From: Micromonospora sp. C28SCA-DRY-2
Lineage (GTDB): Bacteria; Actinomycetota; Actinomycetes; Mycobacteriales; Micromonosporaceae
Reading direction: 5' to 3'
DNA length: 64,000 nt
Assembly (NCBI RefSeq): GCF_030519475.1
Contig: NZ_JAUMKD010000002.1
Span: forward strand, 925,501 to 989,500
In this document: positions 38,801-46,820 of the stretch, piece after piece
Layout: each line of letters starts with the position of its first letter
Numbering within the stretch: the stretch's first letter is position 1
The notes under the pieces: generated by a model
The model's input: the letters and a program-made list of their open reading frames with translations, nothing else
Told to the model about the DNA's origin: nothing
Database searches by the model: none
Made by a program: the position numbers and the translations under genes

Positions 38801-41763
38801 ACATCGGGTTCATCGAGGACGGCGACTGGTGGTCGCTCGCCCCGGCGGACCTGACCAACATCACGTCGATCCGGTTCCGGGCCGCCTCGGCCACCAGCGG
38901 CGGCCGGATCGAGGTCCGCGCCGGCGCGCCCGACGGGCCGCTGGTCGCCTCGGGCACCGTGCCGGGCACCGGCGCCTGGCAGACGTACGCCGACGTGACC
39001 GCGCCGGTGACCGGCCCGGCGGGCGGCACGCTGTACTTCGTCGCCCGCGACCCGGCCGGCGGCGCGGGCGCGCTGTTCAACGTCAACTGGATGGACTTCC
39101 TCGGCCGGGGCGTCACCGAGAACGCGCCGCCGGTGGTCACCGCCACCGCCAGCCCGGCCACCGGCACCGCGCCGGTCACCGTGGCCTTCGACGGCACCGC
39201 CACCGACGCCGAGGGCGACACCCCGCTGACGTACGCCTGGGACTTCGGCGACGGCGGCACGGCGTCCACCCCGGACGCCACGCACACCTACACCAGCCCG
39301 GGCACCTTCACCGCCACCCTGACCGTGACCGACAGCAGGGGCGCGAGGTCGTACGCCACCGTCCCGGTGCGGGTGGACGCGCCGAACACGTCCTGCTTCG
39401 GGGCGCGCTCGGACGACTTCACCGGCGCCGGCCTCGACAAGGCCCGCTGGGGCGTGGTCCGGGAGAACCAGCTCTACTCGGTCTCCGACGGGGCGCTCCG
39501 GCTGCCCACCGCGGTGGGCGACCTCTACGGCGGCCGCAACGACGCCACCAACCTGGTGCTCCAGCCGGCGCCGGCCGGGGCCTGGCAGGCGACCACCCGG
39601 GTCACCCTGCCGGTGACCGCCAACTACCAGCAGGCCGGCCTGCTGGTGTACGGCGACGACGAGAACTACGCCAAGCTGGACCTGCTCTACTCGGGCGGCC
39701 GGCGGGTGGAGTTCATCCGGGAGACCGCCGGCGCGCCGCGCAACGAGGCCGCCGACAGCACCGCCGCACCGGCCGGTGACACCCTGCACCTGCGGCTCAC
39801 CAGCGACGGGACGAACCTGACAGCTGCCGTCTCGGCCGACGGGCAGACCTTCACCCCGGTCGGCCGGTCCGCCGCGCTGGCCGGCATCACCAACCCGCGG
39901 ATCGGGCTGTTCGCGCTCAACGGCGGCACCGACGCGCCGGTGGTGGAGGCGGCCTTCGACTGGTTCCAGGTCTCGCCGGACGCCCCGGCCGGACCGGTGG
40001 ACCCGTCGGACGAGTTCACCGGCGACACGCTGGACAAGTGCCGCTGGGACGCGATCCTGCGGGAGAACCCGACGGGCTACCGGGTCACCGGCGGCGCGCT
40101 GCGGATCGACGTGCCGAACGGCGACATCTACGGCTCCGGCAACTCCGGGCCGGCGAACTTCATCCTCCAGAACGCCCCGACCGGCGACTGGACCCTGGAG
40201 ACGAAGGTCGACGGCAGCCTGCTCAACGAGCAGTACCAGCAGGCCGGCCTGATCGTGCACGCCGACGACGACAACTACCTGAAGTTCGACTACATCGTGG
40301 ACAACCAGGCCGGCCAGCCGGTGACGCGGCGGATCGAGTTCCGCAGCGAGATCGGCGGCGCGGTGCAGAACCCGCAACCGGAGGCGGGCAACCTGACCGC
40401 CTCGGTGTGGTACCTGCGGCTGGCCCGCACGGGCGACACCTTCACCGCGTCGTACTCGGCCGACGGGACGGCCTGGACGCCGCTGACGGCGCTCACCAAC
40501 AGCGCCGTCGGGGCGACGCCGAAGGTGGGCCTGTTCACCCTCGGCGCCAACCAGACCGCGTCGAAGACCGCCGCGTTCGACTACTTCCGGCTCACCACCG
40601 AGGCGGCCGACCGGACCGCCCCGGTGACCACGGCCACGGTCTCCGGCACCCCGACCGGGGGCTGGCACACCGGCCCGGTCACCGTCACGCTGACCGCCGC
40701 CGACGAGGACGGTGGCAGCGGGCTGGCCGGCACCGAGTACCAGCTGGACGGGGCGGCCACCTGGACCGCGTACACCGGCCCGGTGCCGGTCAGCGGCGAC
40801 GGCGAGCACGAGCTGCGGTTCCGCTCGACCGACCGGGCGGGCAACGTGGAGTCGACGAAGAGCGTGCCGGTCCGGATCGACGCCACCGCGCCGGTCACCT
40901 CGGCGACGTTCGCGCCGGCCAACGACGAGGGCTGGCACGACGGGACGGTCCCGGTCGTGCTGACCTCGACCGACGCCGGGTCCGGGGTGAAGACGGTGGA
41001 GTGGTCGCTGGACGGCGGCGCGTGGACGCCGTACTCGGCGCCGGTCGAGGTGACCGGCGACGGGCAGCACGAACTGCTGTTCCGGGCCGCCGACAACGCG
41101 GGCAACGCCGAGACGCTCAAGTCGGCGGTGCTGCGGATCGACGGCACCAGGCCGACGCTGCTGGTGTCCGGGATCGCCGACGGCCAGCTCTACGGCGACA
41201 GCCAGGACGTCCGGGTGTCCTGGCAGGCGGTCGACCCGACCTCGGGCATCGCCTCGGTGGTCGGCGACCTGGACGGCCGGCCGTACGCCAGCGGCACCCT
41301 GCAGGCCATGTACGAGCTGCCGCTCGGCCTGCACGAGCTGACCGTCACCGCGACCGACAAGGCGGGCAACGTCACCACCTCGGAGGTCCGGTTCTTCGTC
41401 ACCACCTCGTTCCGGGACATGCAGAACCTGCTGGACCGGTTCAAGGTGACGAGCCGGCTCTCGGCCAAGGCGCACAAGCAACTGTCGGCGAAGCTCAGCG
41501 ACGCCCGGCAGGCCGAGGCGGCCGGCAACGACCAGAAGGCGATCAAGGCGCTGACCGCCTTCCGGACGCTCGCGGCCGACGCCACCCTGGTGCCGGAGGC
41601 CGAGATCCGGGACACCCTGGTCCGGGACGCCGACGCCATGATCGTCCGGCTCGGCGGCACGGCCAGCCGGGCCGGCGTCCGGGCGAACGACGGCGAACCG
41701 GTCGACGGCGCCGGCCGGCTCGGCGGCGATCCCACCCGGATCGCCCCCGGTCGCCGGCTCTGA
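35890..41763 (+). CDS. secreted multidomain protein: ThuA-like, sugar dehydrogenase-like propeller, PKD, carbohydrate-binding and Ig-like modules
   Basis: 1957 residues with an N-terminal secretion signal and a Pro/Ala-rich linker. Approximate order: ThuA-like glutamine-amidotransferase fold 76-294 (VLVFSKTAGFRHDSI ... HAASDTEYSW); PQQ/sorbosone-dehydrogenase-like propeller 303-734 (LDVAPDGRVFYVERDG, RNTCCHAGGSMAFD, GFRNPFRIGIDPATD); PKD 738-820 (YAWTFGDGQ); CBM6-like 930-1074; second PKD about 1078-1165; two concanavalin-like modules 1174-1364 and 1374-1571; two or three Ig-like repeats (LDGAATWTAYTGP, LDGGAWTPYSAP); and a helical C-terminal region. GTG 35890 has AGGAGG just upstream. Probably acts outside the cell on carbohydrate; the catalytic activity is unproven. 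No anchoring motif is visible at the end. Confidence 0.88.
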   Translation: MSRSRRARLPVLATLLPLALTATTLFGVPGAQAAPAAQAAPAAQAAPLTAPAAQTQPRTAPAAPPAAAAPAADEPFSVLVFSKTAGFRHDSIPTGIAAIQQLGAEHGFTVDTTEDGAAFSDDNLARYRAVIWLSTTGDVLDGEQQAAFERYIRAGGGYVGIHAASDTEYSWAWYGDLVGAYFASHPANQQATVKVEDHAHPATAGLPERWSRFDEWYNYQSNPRPDVHVLASLDETSYSPGAGAMGADHPIAWCHDFQGGRAWYTGGGHTRESYAEPQFLAHLLGGIRSAAGVADADCGASLTASFEKVTLDSNTSNPMELDVAPDGRVFYVERDGRVQIVKPDTGNTVTALDLDVFTGNEDGLIGIRLDPDFGTNNWVYLYYAPNDGIARNLLSRFTVTGDSIDPASEKQVLRVDTQRNTCCHAGGSMAFDSAGNLYLATGDNTNPFESNAFTPIDERPGRQDYDAQRTSGNTNDLRGKVLRIHPEDDGTYTVPTGNLFPAGTAKTRPEIYAMGFRNPFRIGIDPATDTLYVADYGPDASAANPDRGPEGTVEWNIVGTPGNYGWPYCTGANYAYNDYTFPSGPSGPKFDCAAPVNDSPNNTGLTNLPPAIPATVDYDYSGNPRFPEIGGGGAPMGGPVYRYDAELNSYRKWPAYYDGKALFGEWNQSKMYTMQLTGDGRSLVDINQLLTGMTMLRPMDFEFGPDGALYLIEWGSGFGGNNDNSGVYRIDYIAGDRAPIAEASAEPTSGPAPLTVAFSSAGSRDPDGGTLSYAWTFGDGQSATEPNPTHTYTSAGTYNAQLTVTNPKGRTAVANVPVTVGNTAPTVTIEFPPDGGFFDWGDQVRYTVTVTDPEDAEIDCDRVRLQVLLGHDEHAHPLEQHTGCTGTVQTSLASGHGAEANVFAVFEATYTDLGGAEGAGPLTGRAIEQLQPKRKQAEFFTATGRVPGATGGGDPGVQRETTGDTAGGGQNIGFIEDGDWWSLAPADLTNITSIRFRAASATSGGRIEVRAGAPDGPLVASGTVPGTGAWQTYADVTAPVTGPAGGTLYFVARDPAGGAGALFNVNWMDFLGRGVTENAPPVVTATASPATGTAPVTVAFDGTATDAEGDTPLTYAWDFGDGGTASTPDATHTYTSPGTFTATLTVTDSRGARSYATVPVRVDAPNTSCFGARSDDFTGAGLDKARWGVVRENQLYSVSDGALRLPTAVGDLYGGRNDATNLVLQPAPAGAWQATTRVTLPVTANYQQAGLLVYGDDENYAKLDLLYSGGRRVEFIRETAGAPRNEAADSTAAPAGDTLHLRLTSDGTNLTAAVSADGQTFTPVGRSAALAGITNPRIGLFALNGGTDAPVVEAAFDWFQVSPDAPAGPVDPSDEFTGDTLDKCRWDAILRENPTGYRVTGGALRIDVPNGDIYGSGNSGPANFILQNAPTGDWTLETKVDGSLLNEQYQQAGLIVHADDDNYLKFDYIVDNQAGQPVTRRIEFRSEIGGAVQNPQPEAGNLTASVWYLRLARTGDTFTASYSADGTAWTPLTALTNSAVGATPKVGLFTLGANQTASKTAAFDYFRLTTEAADRTAPVTTATVSGTPTGGWHTGPVTVTLTAADEDGGSGLAGTEYQLDGAATWTAYTGPVPVSGDGEHELRFRSTDRAGNVESTKSVPVRIDATAPVTSATFAPANDEGWHDGTVPVVLTSTDAGSGVKTVEWSLDGGAWTPYSAPVEVTGDGQHELLFRAADNAGNAETLKSAVLRIDGTRPTLLVSGIADGQLYGDSQDVRVSWQAVDPTSGIASVVGDLDGRPYASGTLQAMYELPLGLHELTVTATDKAGNVTTSEVRFFVTTSFRDMQNLLDRFKVTSRLSAKAHKQLSAKLSDARQAEAAGNDQKAIKALTAFRTLAADATLVPEAEIRDTLVRDADAMIVRLGGTASRAGVRANDGEPVDGAGRLGGDPTRIAPGRRL

Positions 41764-41768
41764 TCCGC

Positions 41769-41806
41769 GGGTCCCTTCCCGCCGCCCCGGCGGCGGGAAG
41801 GGACCC
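41769..41806. terminator. perfect 18-bp hairpin downstream of the ThuA-like gene
   Basis: Arms gggtcccttcccgccgcc and its exact complement with a 2-base centre, starting six bases past the stop and ending 28 bases before the next gene. Strong terminator candidate, although perfect stems of this type also occur as dispersed elements in related genomes (recollection, unchecked). Confidence 0.7.
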
Positions 41807-41833
41807 TCCCGCGATTCCATCGAGGAGACGCCC

Positions 41834-42373
41834 GTGACGCGTACCTGGCAGGCGGTCGCCGCCGCGCTCGTCGGACTGGCCCTGGCGTTCCTGTCCACCG
41901 CCCCGGCCGCCGCACACACCGGGAAACTCAAGCTCACCGTGGCCGGCGACGGCGCCGACGGGGTGACCGTGCAGGCGGTGTACGCCGACGGGCACCGCCT
42001 CGACAAGGTGGTCCGGCTGACCCTCACCGCCACCGGGCCGGACGGCCGGCGGGTCGGGCCGGTGCAACTGGAACCGGCCGCCGAGGGGCAGGGCTTCTAC
42101 GCCAGCGGCCCGATCCTCTCCCCCGGCCGGTGGCGGGTCACGGTGAGCGCCCCCGCGCCGCACCGGGGCGAGGCCGCCGCCCAGGTGGAGGCGCGCGGTG
42201 CCCAGTCGCCCCCGCCGGACCCCGCCCCGGTCGCCGTGACCGCCCCGGCGGCCGGCACCCGAGCCCCCGCCGGCGACGGGGGTACCGGCTGGTGGCCGCT
42301 CGCGCTGGCCGGTCTCGGGCTCGCCGTCCTGGCGGCGGTGGCGGTGCCGCTCGTCCGGCGCCGCCGCGCCTGA
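41834..42373 (+). CDS. small secreted CopC/YtkA-like protein with C-terminal membrane anchor
   Basis: 179 residues: signal peptide ending at AAAHTGKLKL, an Ig-like beta domain of the YtkA/CopC type (LTVAGDGADGVTVQAVYADG ... GPILSPGRWRVTVSA), a Pro/Ala linker, then one TM segment WPLALAGLGLAVLAAVAVPL and the basic end RRRRA. A His follows the predicted cleavage site, as in CopC-like metal proteins. GTG start has GAGGAG upstream. The hairpin before it suggests separate or reduced transcription from the large gene. Confidence 0.8.
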   Translation: MTRTWQAVAAALVGLALAFLSTAPAAAHTGKLKLTVAGDGADGVTVQAVYADGHRLDKVVRLTLTATGPDGRRVGPVQLEPAAEGQGFYASGPILSPGRWRVTVSAPAPHRGEAAAQVEARGAQSPPPDPAPVAVTAPAAGTRAPAGDGGTGWWPLALAGLGLAVLAAVAVPLVRRRRA

Positions 42374-42494
42374 CGCCCACGCTCCCGGTCGCGTCGACCC
42401 GGCGGCCGCGGCGGCGCGCCGGGCACGCCGGTGGGCTCGTCGCCGCGCCGGGGTGGCGGCGTCCCGCTGCCGGGGATGCCGCCACCCCGGTCGG

Positions 42495-43448
42495 TCAGAG
42501 GATGGCGCGCAGGGCCTCCAGGTCCTCGTCGCTGGGCTGCCAGGCGCCCGCGGCGGCGTTGGCCAGCACCTGCTCCGGCGTGGTGGCGCCGGCGATCACC
42601 GAGGTCACCGCCGGCTGGGCGGCCAGCCCGCCGATGGCCACCTGGAGCATCGACAGCCCTCGCTCGGCCGCGTACGCCTCGATCGCCTCGATGGTGTCCC
42701 AGTCGGCGGCGGCGAGGCGCTGCGCGTACCGGCCGCCGGCGGAGAGCCGGCTGCCCGGCGGCGGGGCCTGGTTCCGCTGGTACTTGCCGGTCAGCAGCCC
42801 GTTGGCCAGCGGGAAGAACGGCAGCATACCGAGGCCGAACCGCTCGCAGGCCGGGATGACCTCGGCCTCGACCGAGCGCTCCAGCAGGCTGTAGTGGTTC
42901 TGCGCGCTGATGAACCGGGACCGCCCGTTGGACGAGGCCACCCAGTCGGCGTCCGCGATCTGCCAGCCGGCGAAGTTGGAGTTGCCCAGGTAGCGCACCT
43001 TGCCGGCGCGTACCAGGTCGTCCAGCGCGGCGAGGGTCTCGTCGATCGGGGTGCCCGGGTCGGGCTCGTGCATCTGGTACAGGTCGATGTGGTCGGTGCC
43101 GAGCCGGCGCAGCGACGCCTCCACCGCCCGCGCGATGTAGCGGCGCGCGCCCCGGGCGCCGAAGTCCGGCCCGTTCAGGCCGTGCATGTCCATGCCGAAC
43201 TTGGTGGCCACCACCACGTCGTCCCGGCGCCCCTTGAGCGCCTGGCCCAGCAGTTCCTCCGAGCCGCCCTGCGGCTCGCCGTAGATGTCGGCGGTGTCGA
43301 AGAAGTTGATCCCGGCGTCCAGCGCGGCGTCGACCACCGCCCGGGTGCCGTCGAGATCGAGCTTGCGGCCGAAGTTGTTGCAGCCGATGCCGACCACGGA
43401 CACCACGAGCCCGGAGTCGCCCAGCCGGCGGTAGGTCATCTCAGTCAC
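42495..43448 (-). CDS. aldo/keto reductase
   Basis: NADPH-dependent TIM-barrel oxidoreductase, 317 residues. The catalytic tetrad is in place: Asp and Tyr in DTADIYGEP, Lys in VVATKFG, His in YQMHEPDP. Other family marks: RYLGNSNFAGWQ and PLANGLLTGKY. Closest to the YghZ/voltage-channel-beta-like or tas-like group; the substrate is unknown. An internal ATG at 43439 is an alternative start three codons in. Stands alone on this strand. Confidence 0.93.
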   Translation of the reverse strand: MTEMTYRRLGDSGLVVSVVGIGCNNFGRKLDLDGTRAVVDAALDAGINFFDTADIYGEPQGGSEELLGQALKGRRDDVVVATKFGMDMHGLNGPDFGARGARRYIARAVEASLRRLGTDHIDLYQMHEPDPGTPIDETLAALDDLVRAGKVRYLGNSNFAGWQIADADWVASSNGRSRFISAQNHYSLLERSVEAEVIPACERFGLGMLPFFPLANGLLTGKYQRNQAPPPGSRLSAGGRYAQRLAAADWDTIEAIEAYAAERGLSMLQVAIGGLAAQPAVTSVIAGATTPEQVLANAAAGAWQPSDEDLEALRAIL

Positions 43449-43517
43449 GAGATCAACCCTATGCCCGACCGGCGGAGCGGGTCGGGTCAGCCGCCCATCC
43501 GGTGGCGGACCCGGGAC

Positions 43518-44315
43518 TCAGCCGAGCACCTCGGCGCAGAGCCGGCGGGCGGCGTCGAGGGTGGCGGCCAGCTCGGCCGGTGCCCGTCCCACGGCGCCGA
43601 GCAGCGCCTGCGCGCGGGGCGCGAAGTCGGCCGGCGCGCCGGGCAGCCGCCCGGCCGAGGCGACCATGCCCTTCTCGTTCAGCAGCCACTGCCCGGCCCG
43701 GGCGTGCAGCACCTGCACGAGCACCCCGACCGCCCGGAACAGGCACCCGGCCAGGTACGCGCTGTCGCCGGCCGTGACCGCCTTCTCGGCGGCGGAGAGC
43801 AGGAACCCCGCCTCCCAGCCGCCGCGGGTCAGGGCGTCGGCCAGTGCCGGCGGGTACGCCCGCGTCTCCTCGCGCAGCGCGGCCAGTTCACCGGTCGGGT
43901 CGGCGAGCACCCGGCACAGCGCCACCTCGCCGGCGTAGACGTGGGAGTAGAAGCCGAGCGGGTGCCCGGCCTGCACGCCCACCTCGTACCGGCCGGCCCG
44001 GCAGTCGGCCCACACCCGGCGTACCCGGTCGAGGTCCCGGTAGATCCAGTCGACGGCCACCCCGCCGACGCGGAGCCAGCCGCCACCGTCCACCCACGGT
44101 CCCCAGCCGCCCGGTTCGGTCAGCGTGACCGGCTCGTCGGCGACGGACGCGGCGACCGCGCGCAGCCCCGGCACGTCCAGCTCACCCCGGTAGTAGAGAC
44201 CCAGGTCCCAGTCGGAGTCCGGCCGGTGGGTGCCGCGCGCCCGGCTGCCGCCCAGCGCCACGGCCACCACCCCGTCGACGGCGCAGAGCCGGCCGGCCAG
44301 CTCCGCCGGGTTCAC
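43518..44315 (-). CDS. nucleotidyltransferase-domain protein (aminoglycoside-nucleotidyltransferase-like)
   Basis: 265 residues. The N terminus has the polymerase-beta-type nucleotidyltransferase motif GGSRARGTHRPDSDWDLGLY (GS...D-x-D). The rest is helical and could form the C-terminal substrate domain (FRAVGVLVQVLHARAGQWLL). Begins at a GTG overlapping the ABC-F stop (GTGA), so it is translationally coupled. Could modify a small molecule or act in a minimal MNT/HEPN-like role; substrate unknown. Confidence 0.82.
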   Translation of the reverse strand: MNPAELAGRLCAVDGVVAVALGGSRARGTHRPDSDWDLGLYYRGELDVPGLRAVAASVADEPVTLTEPGGWGPWVDGGGWLRVGGVAVDWIYRDLDRVRRVWADCRAGRYEVGVQAGHPLGFYSHVYAGEVALCRVLADPTGELAALREETRAYPPALADALTRGGWEAGFLLSAAEKAVTAGDSAYLAGCLFRAVGVLVQVLHARAGQWLLNEKGMVASAGRLPGAPADFAPRAQALLGAVGRAPAELAATLDAARRLCAEVLG

Positions 44316-45991
44316 CCGACGTCCCACACCGGCTCGGGGGTCTCCACCACCTCGCCGTCGCCGCGGAAGAGCACGAACCGGTCGAACGAGCGGGTGAACC
44401 ACCGGTCGTGGGTCACGGCGACCACCGTGCCCTCGAACGCGGCCAGCCCGGCTTCGAGGGCCTCCGCGCTGGCCAGGTCCAGGTTGTCGGTGGGCTCGTC
44501 GAGCAGCAGCAGGGTCGCCCCGGAGAGTTCCAGCAGCAGCACCAGGAAGCGTGCCTGCTGGCCGCCGGAGAGGGTGCCGAACCGCTGGTCGCCCTGCCCG
44601 GCCAGCTCGTAGCGGGACAGCGCCGCCATCGCCGCGTGCCGGTCCATGCCGGCCCGGTGCTCGTCGCCCCGCCAGAGGATCTCCACGAGGGTCTTCGCCA
44701 TCAGCTCCGGCCGGTCGTGGGTCTGCGAGAAGTGGCCGGGCCGCACCCGGGCGCCGAGGCGGGCCACCCCGTCGTGCGCCACCGGGGCGAGCGCCGCGGC
44801 GCCGTCGACCGGGCCGTTGGCCGGGTCCGGGTCGGTGCCGCCCCGGGCCAGCAGCCGCAGGAAGTGCGACTTGCCGGTGCCGTTGGCGCCGAGCACCGCC
44901 ACCCGGTCGCCGTACCAGATCTCCAGGTCGAACGGGTAGGTCAGGCCGTCCAGCTCCAGCTTGTCGCAGATCACCGCGCGCTTGCCGGTCCGCCCGCCGG
45001 TCAGCCGCATCCGGATGTCCTGGTCCTTCGGCGGTACGGGCGGCGGCCCGGCCTCCTCGAACTTGCGCAGCCGGGTCTGCGCGGCCTGGTAGCGCGAGGC
45101 CATCCCGTCGTTGTACGCGGCCTTCTGCTTGTACATCAGCACCAGGTCCTTGAGCTTCTGGTGCTCCTCGTCCCAACGCCGGCGCAGCTCGTCGAGGCGG
45201 GCGTGCCGGGCCACCCGCGCGGAGTGCCAGCTGGCGAAGCCGCCGGGGTGCACCCAGGCGCTGCCGCCCTCCACCGCGACCACCCGGTCGGCGGTGTGCG
45301 CCAGCAGTTCCCGGTCGTGCGAGACGTAGAGCACCGACTTGCCCGACTCGCGCAGCCGCCCCTCCAGCCAGCGTTTGCCGGGCACGTCGAGGAAGTTGTC
45401 CGGCTCGTCCAGCAGCAGCACCTCGTCCGGACCGCGGAGCAGCAGTTCCAGCGCGAAGCGCTTCTGCTGGCCGCCGGAGAGGGTGCGCACCGGACGCTCC
45501 CGGGCGGCGTCCCAGGGCAGGTCGAGCACGATGGTGGCGACGGTGTCGAAGAGCACCTCGGCGTCGTACCCGCCGACCTCACCCCAGGCCGCGAGCGCGT
45601 CCGCGTACGCCAGCTGGGCCTTGCCGGCGGCGGTGCTGTACTTGCCGCGCACCTCGGCCGCCCGCATGGCCGCCTCGGTCGCGGCCAGCCGGTGACCGGC
45701 GTCGCGCAGCGCCGGCGGGGCGAGCGACAGCGCCAGGTCGGCCAGCGTGGACTCGTCGCCGATCATCCCGATGAACTGGCGCATCACGCCCAGCCCCCCG
45801 GTACGCGCGATCGCGCCGGTCCGCACCGGCAGGTCGCCGGCGATCATCCGCAGCAGCGTGGTCTTGCCGGCGCCGTTCGGCCCGACCAGCGCGACCTTGG
45901 CGCCCTCGCCGACCCGGAACGACACGTCGGCGAAGAGTTCCCGGCCGTCGGGGAGGATGTGCCCGACCGCTGCCACGTCCACGTATCCCAC
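44312..45991 (-). CDS. ABC-F family ATPase
   Basis: Soluble protein with two ABC domains and no membrane segment, 559 residues. Domain 1: Walker A GPNGAGKTT, signature LSGGQQKRFALELLL, Walker B VLLLDEPDNFLDV. Linker with basic coiled region (RRWDEEHQKLKDLVLMYKQK). Domain 2: GANGTGKSH, LSGGQQARFLVLLLEL, LLLLDEPTDNLDL. The family acts on ribosomes, in translation factor or antibiotic protection roles. GTG 45991 opens MGYVDVAAVGHILPDGRE; frames further upstream are unlikely to code. Between a methyltransferase gene and a coupled nucleotidyltransferase gene. Confidence 0.92.
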   Translation of the reverse strand: MGYVDVAAVGHILPDGRELFADVSFRVGEGAKVALVGPNGAGKTTLLRMIAGDLPVRTGAIARTGGLGVMRQFIGMIGDESTLADLALSLAPPALRDAGHRLAATEAAMRAAEVRGKYSTAAGKAQLAYADALAAWGEVGGYDAEVLFDTVATIVLDLPWDAARERPVRTLSGGQQKRFALELLLRGPDEVLLLDEPDNFLDVPGKRWLEGRLRESGKSVLYVSHDRELLAHTADRVVAVEGGSAWVHPGGFASWHSARVARHARLDELRRRWDEEHQKLKDLVLMYKQKAAYNDGMASRYQAAQTRLRKFEEAGPPPVPPKDQDIRMRLTGGRTGKRAVICDKLELDGLTYPFDLEIWYGDRVAVLGANGTGKSHFLRLLARGGTDPDPANGPVDGAAALAPVAHDGVARLGARVRPGHFSQTHDRPELMAKTLVEILWRGDEHRAGMDRHAAMAALSRYELAGQGDQRFGTLSGGQQARFLVLLLELSGATLLLLDEPTDNLDLASAEALEAGLAAFEGTVVAVTHDRWFTRSFDRFVLFRGDGEVVETPEPVWDVG

Positions 45992-46032
45992 GCCGGCATC
46001 CTGCCCGAGCACCCGCCGGGCGGCCCAACCAA

Positions 46033-46638
46033 TTACCGGGTGACGCGCAGCACCCGGTAGCCCTTCTGGCTGGCCCGCCGCTCGACCTGCCAACCCTGCT
46101 CGACCAGCCAGCGGTGCAGCGAGTCGCCACCCAGGTGCCGGGCGACCACCAGCCAGGCGACCCCGTCCGGGGCCAGCCGGGGCAGCCAGCGCAGCAGCAG
46201 CCGGTGCAGCTCGTCCTTGCCGATCCGGATCGGCGGGTTGGACCAGAGCTGGGCGAAGGTCACCGAGTGCGGCACGGCGTCCGGGGCGGCGACGCGTACC
46301 CGGTCGGCCGCGCCGGTCCGCGCGGCGTTGGCGGCGGTGAGCGCCCGGGCCCGCTCGTTGACGTCGACCGCCCAGACCGTGGCCGCCGGTGCCGCGTCGG
46401 CCAGCACGCAGGTGATCGGCCCGAACCCGCAGCCGAGGTCGAGCAGGTCGCCGGTGGTGCCGGGCGCGGGCAGGTCGGCCTTGCGCAGCAGCACCGCGGT
46501 GCCGGGGTCGAGCCGGTCGGCGGAGAAGACGCCGCCGGCGGAGGCCAGCGTGTAGTCGCGGCCGGCGACGGAGAACTCGACCTCGCGGGGCGCGGCGGCG
46601 GTCGCGGGTTCAGCGGTGAAGTAGTGGTCGCCGGTCAC
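46033..46638 (-). CDS. class I methyltransferase, RsmC-like
   Basis: 201 residues. SAM site LLDLGCGFGPITCVLADA, acidic residue in VWAVDVNERA, and the catalytic motif SNPPIRIGKDELHRLLLRWL, the NPP(F/I) form of 16S rRNA guanine-N2 methyltransferases such as RsmC. GTG 46638 (MTGDHYFTAEP) is the standard start for actinobacterial relatives; a frame open up to 46779 adds low-complexity residues. 41 bases before the ABC-F gene on the same strand. Confidence 0.88.
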   Translation of the reverse strand: MTGDHYFTAEPATAAAPREVEFSVAGRDYTLASAGGVFSADRLDPGTAVLLRKADLPAPGTTGDLLDLGCGFGPITCVLADAAPAATVWAVDVNERARALTAANAARTGAADRVRVAAPDAVPHSVTFAQLWSNPPIRIGKDELHRLLLRWLPRLAPDGVAWLVVARHLGGDSLHRWLVEQGWQVERRASQKGYRVLRVTR

Positions 46639-46820
46639 GCCGGCAATTCTCGCACCGCCGGTGCGCGCTCCCGGCCCGGGCCGTCGGGGGTCGTGTCCCG
46701 GGGTCGTCGAGGGTCTCCCGGGGTCGTCCGGGGTGCGGACGCAGCACGACCCGAAACACCCCGCACGACAATTTCCCATTATTACCCCCTAAAGGGACAA
46801 TCACTCCTAGTCTGGGCGAC

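Noticed and set aside
38293..42033. 1246-codon minus-strand frame over the mosaic protein
   Set aside because: Low-complexity antisense frame; the plus strand shows ordered domains, a signal peptide and a ribosome site.
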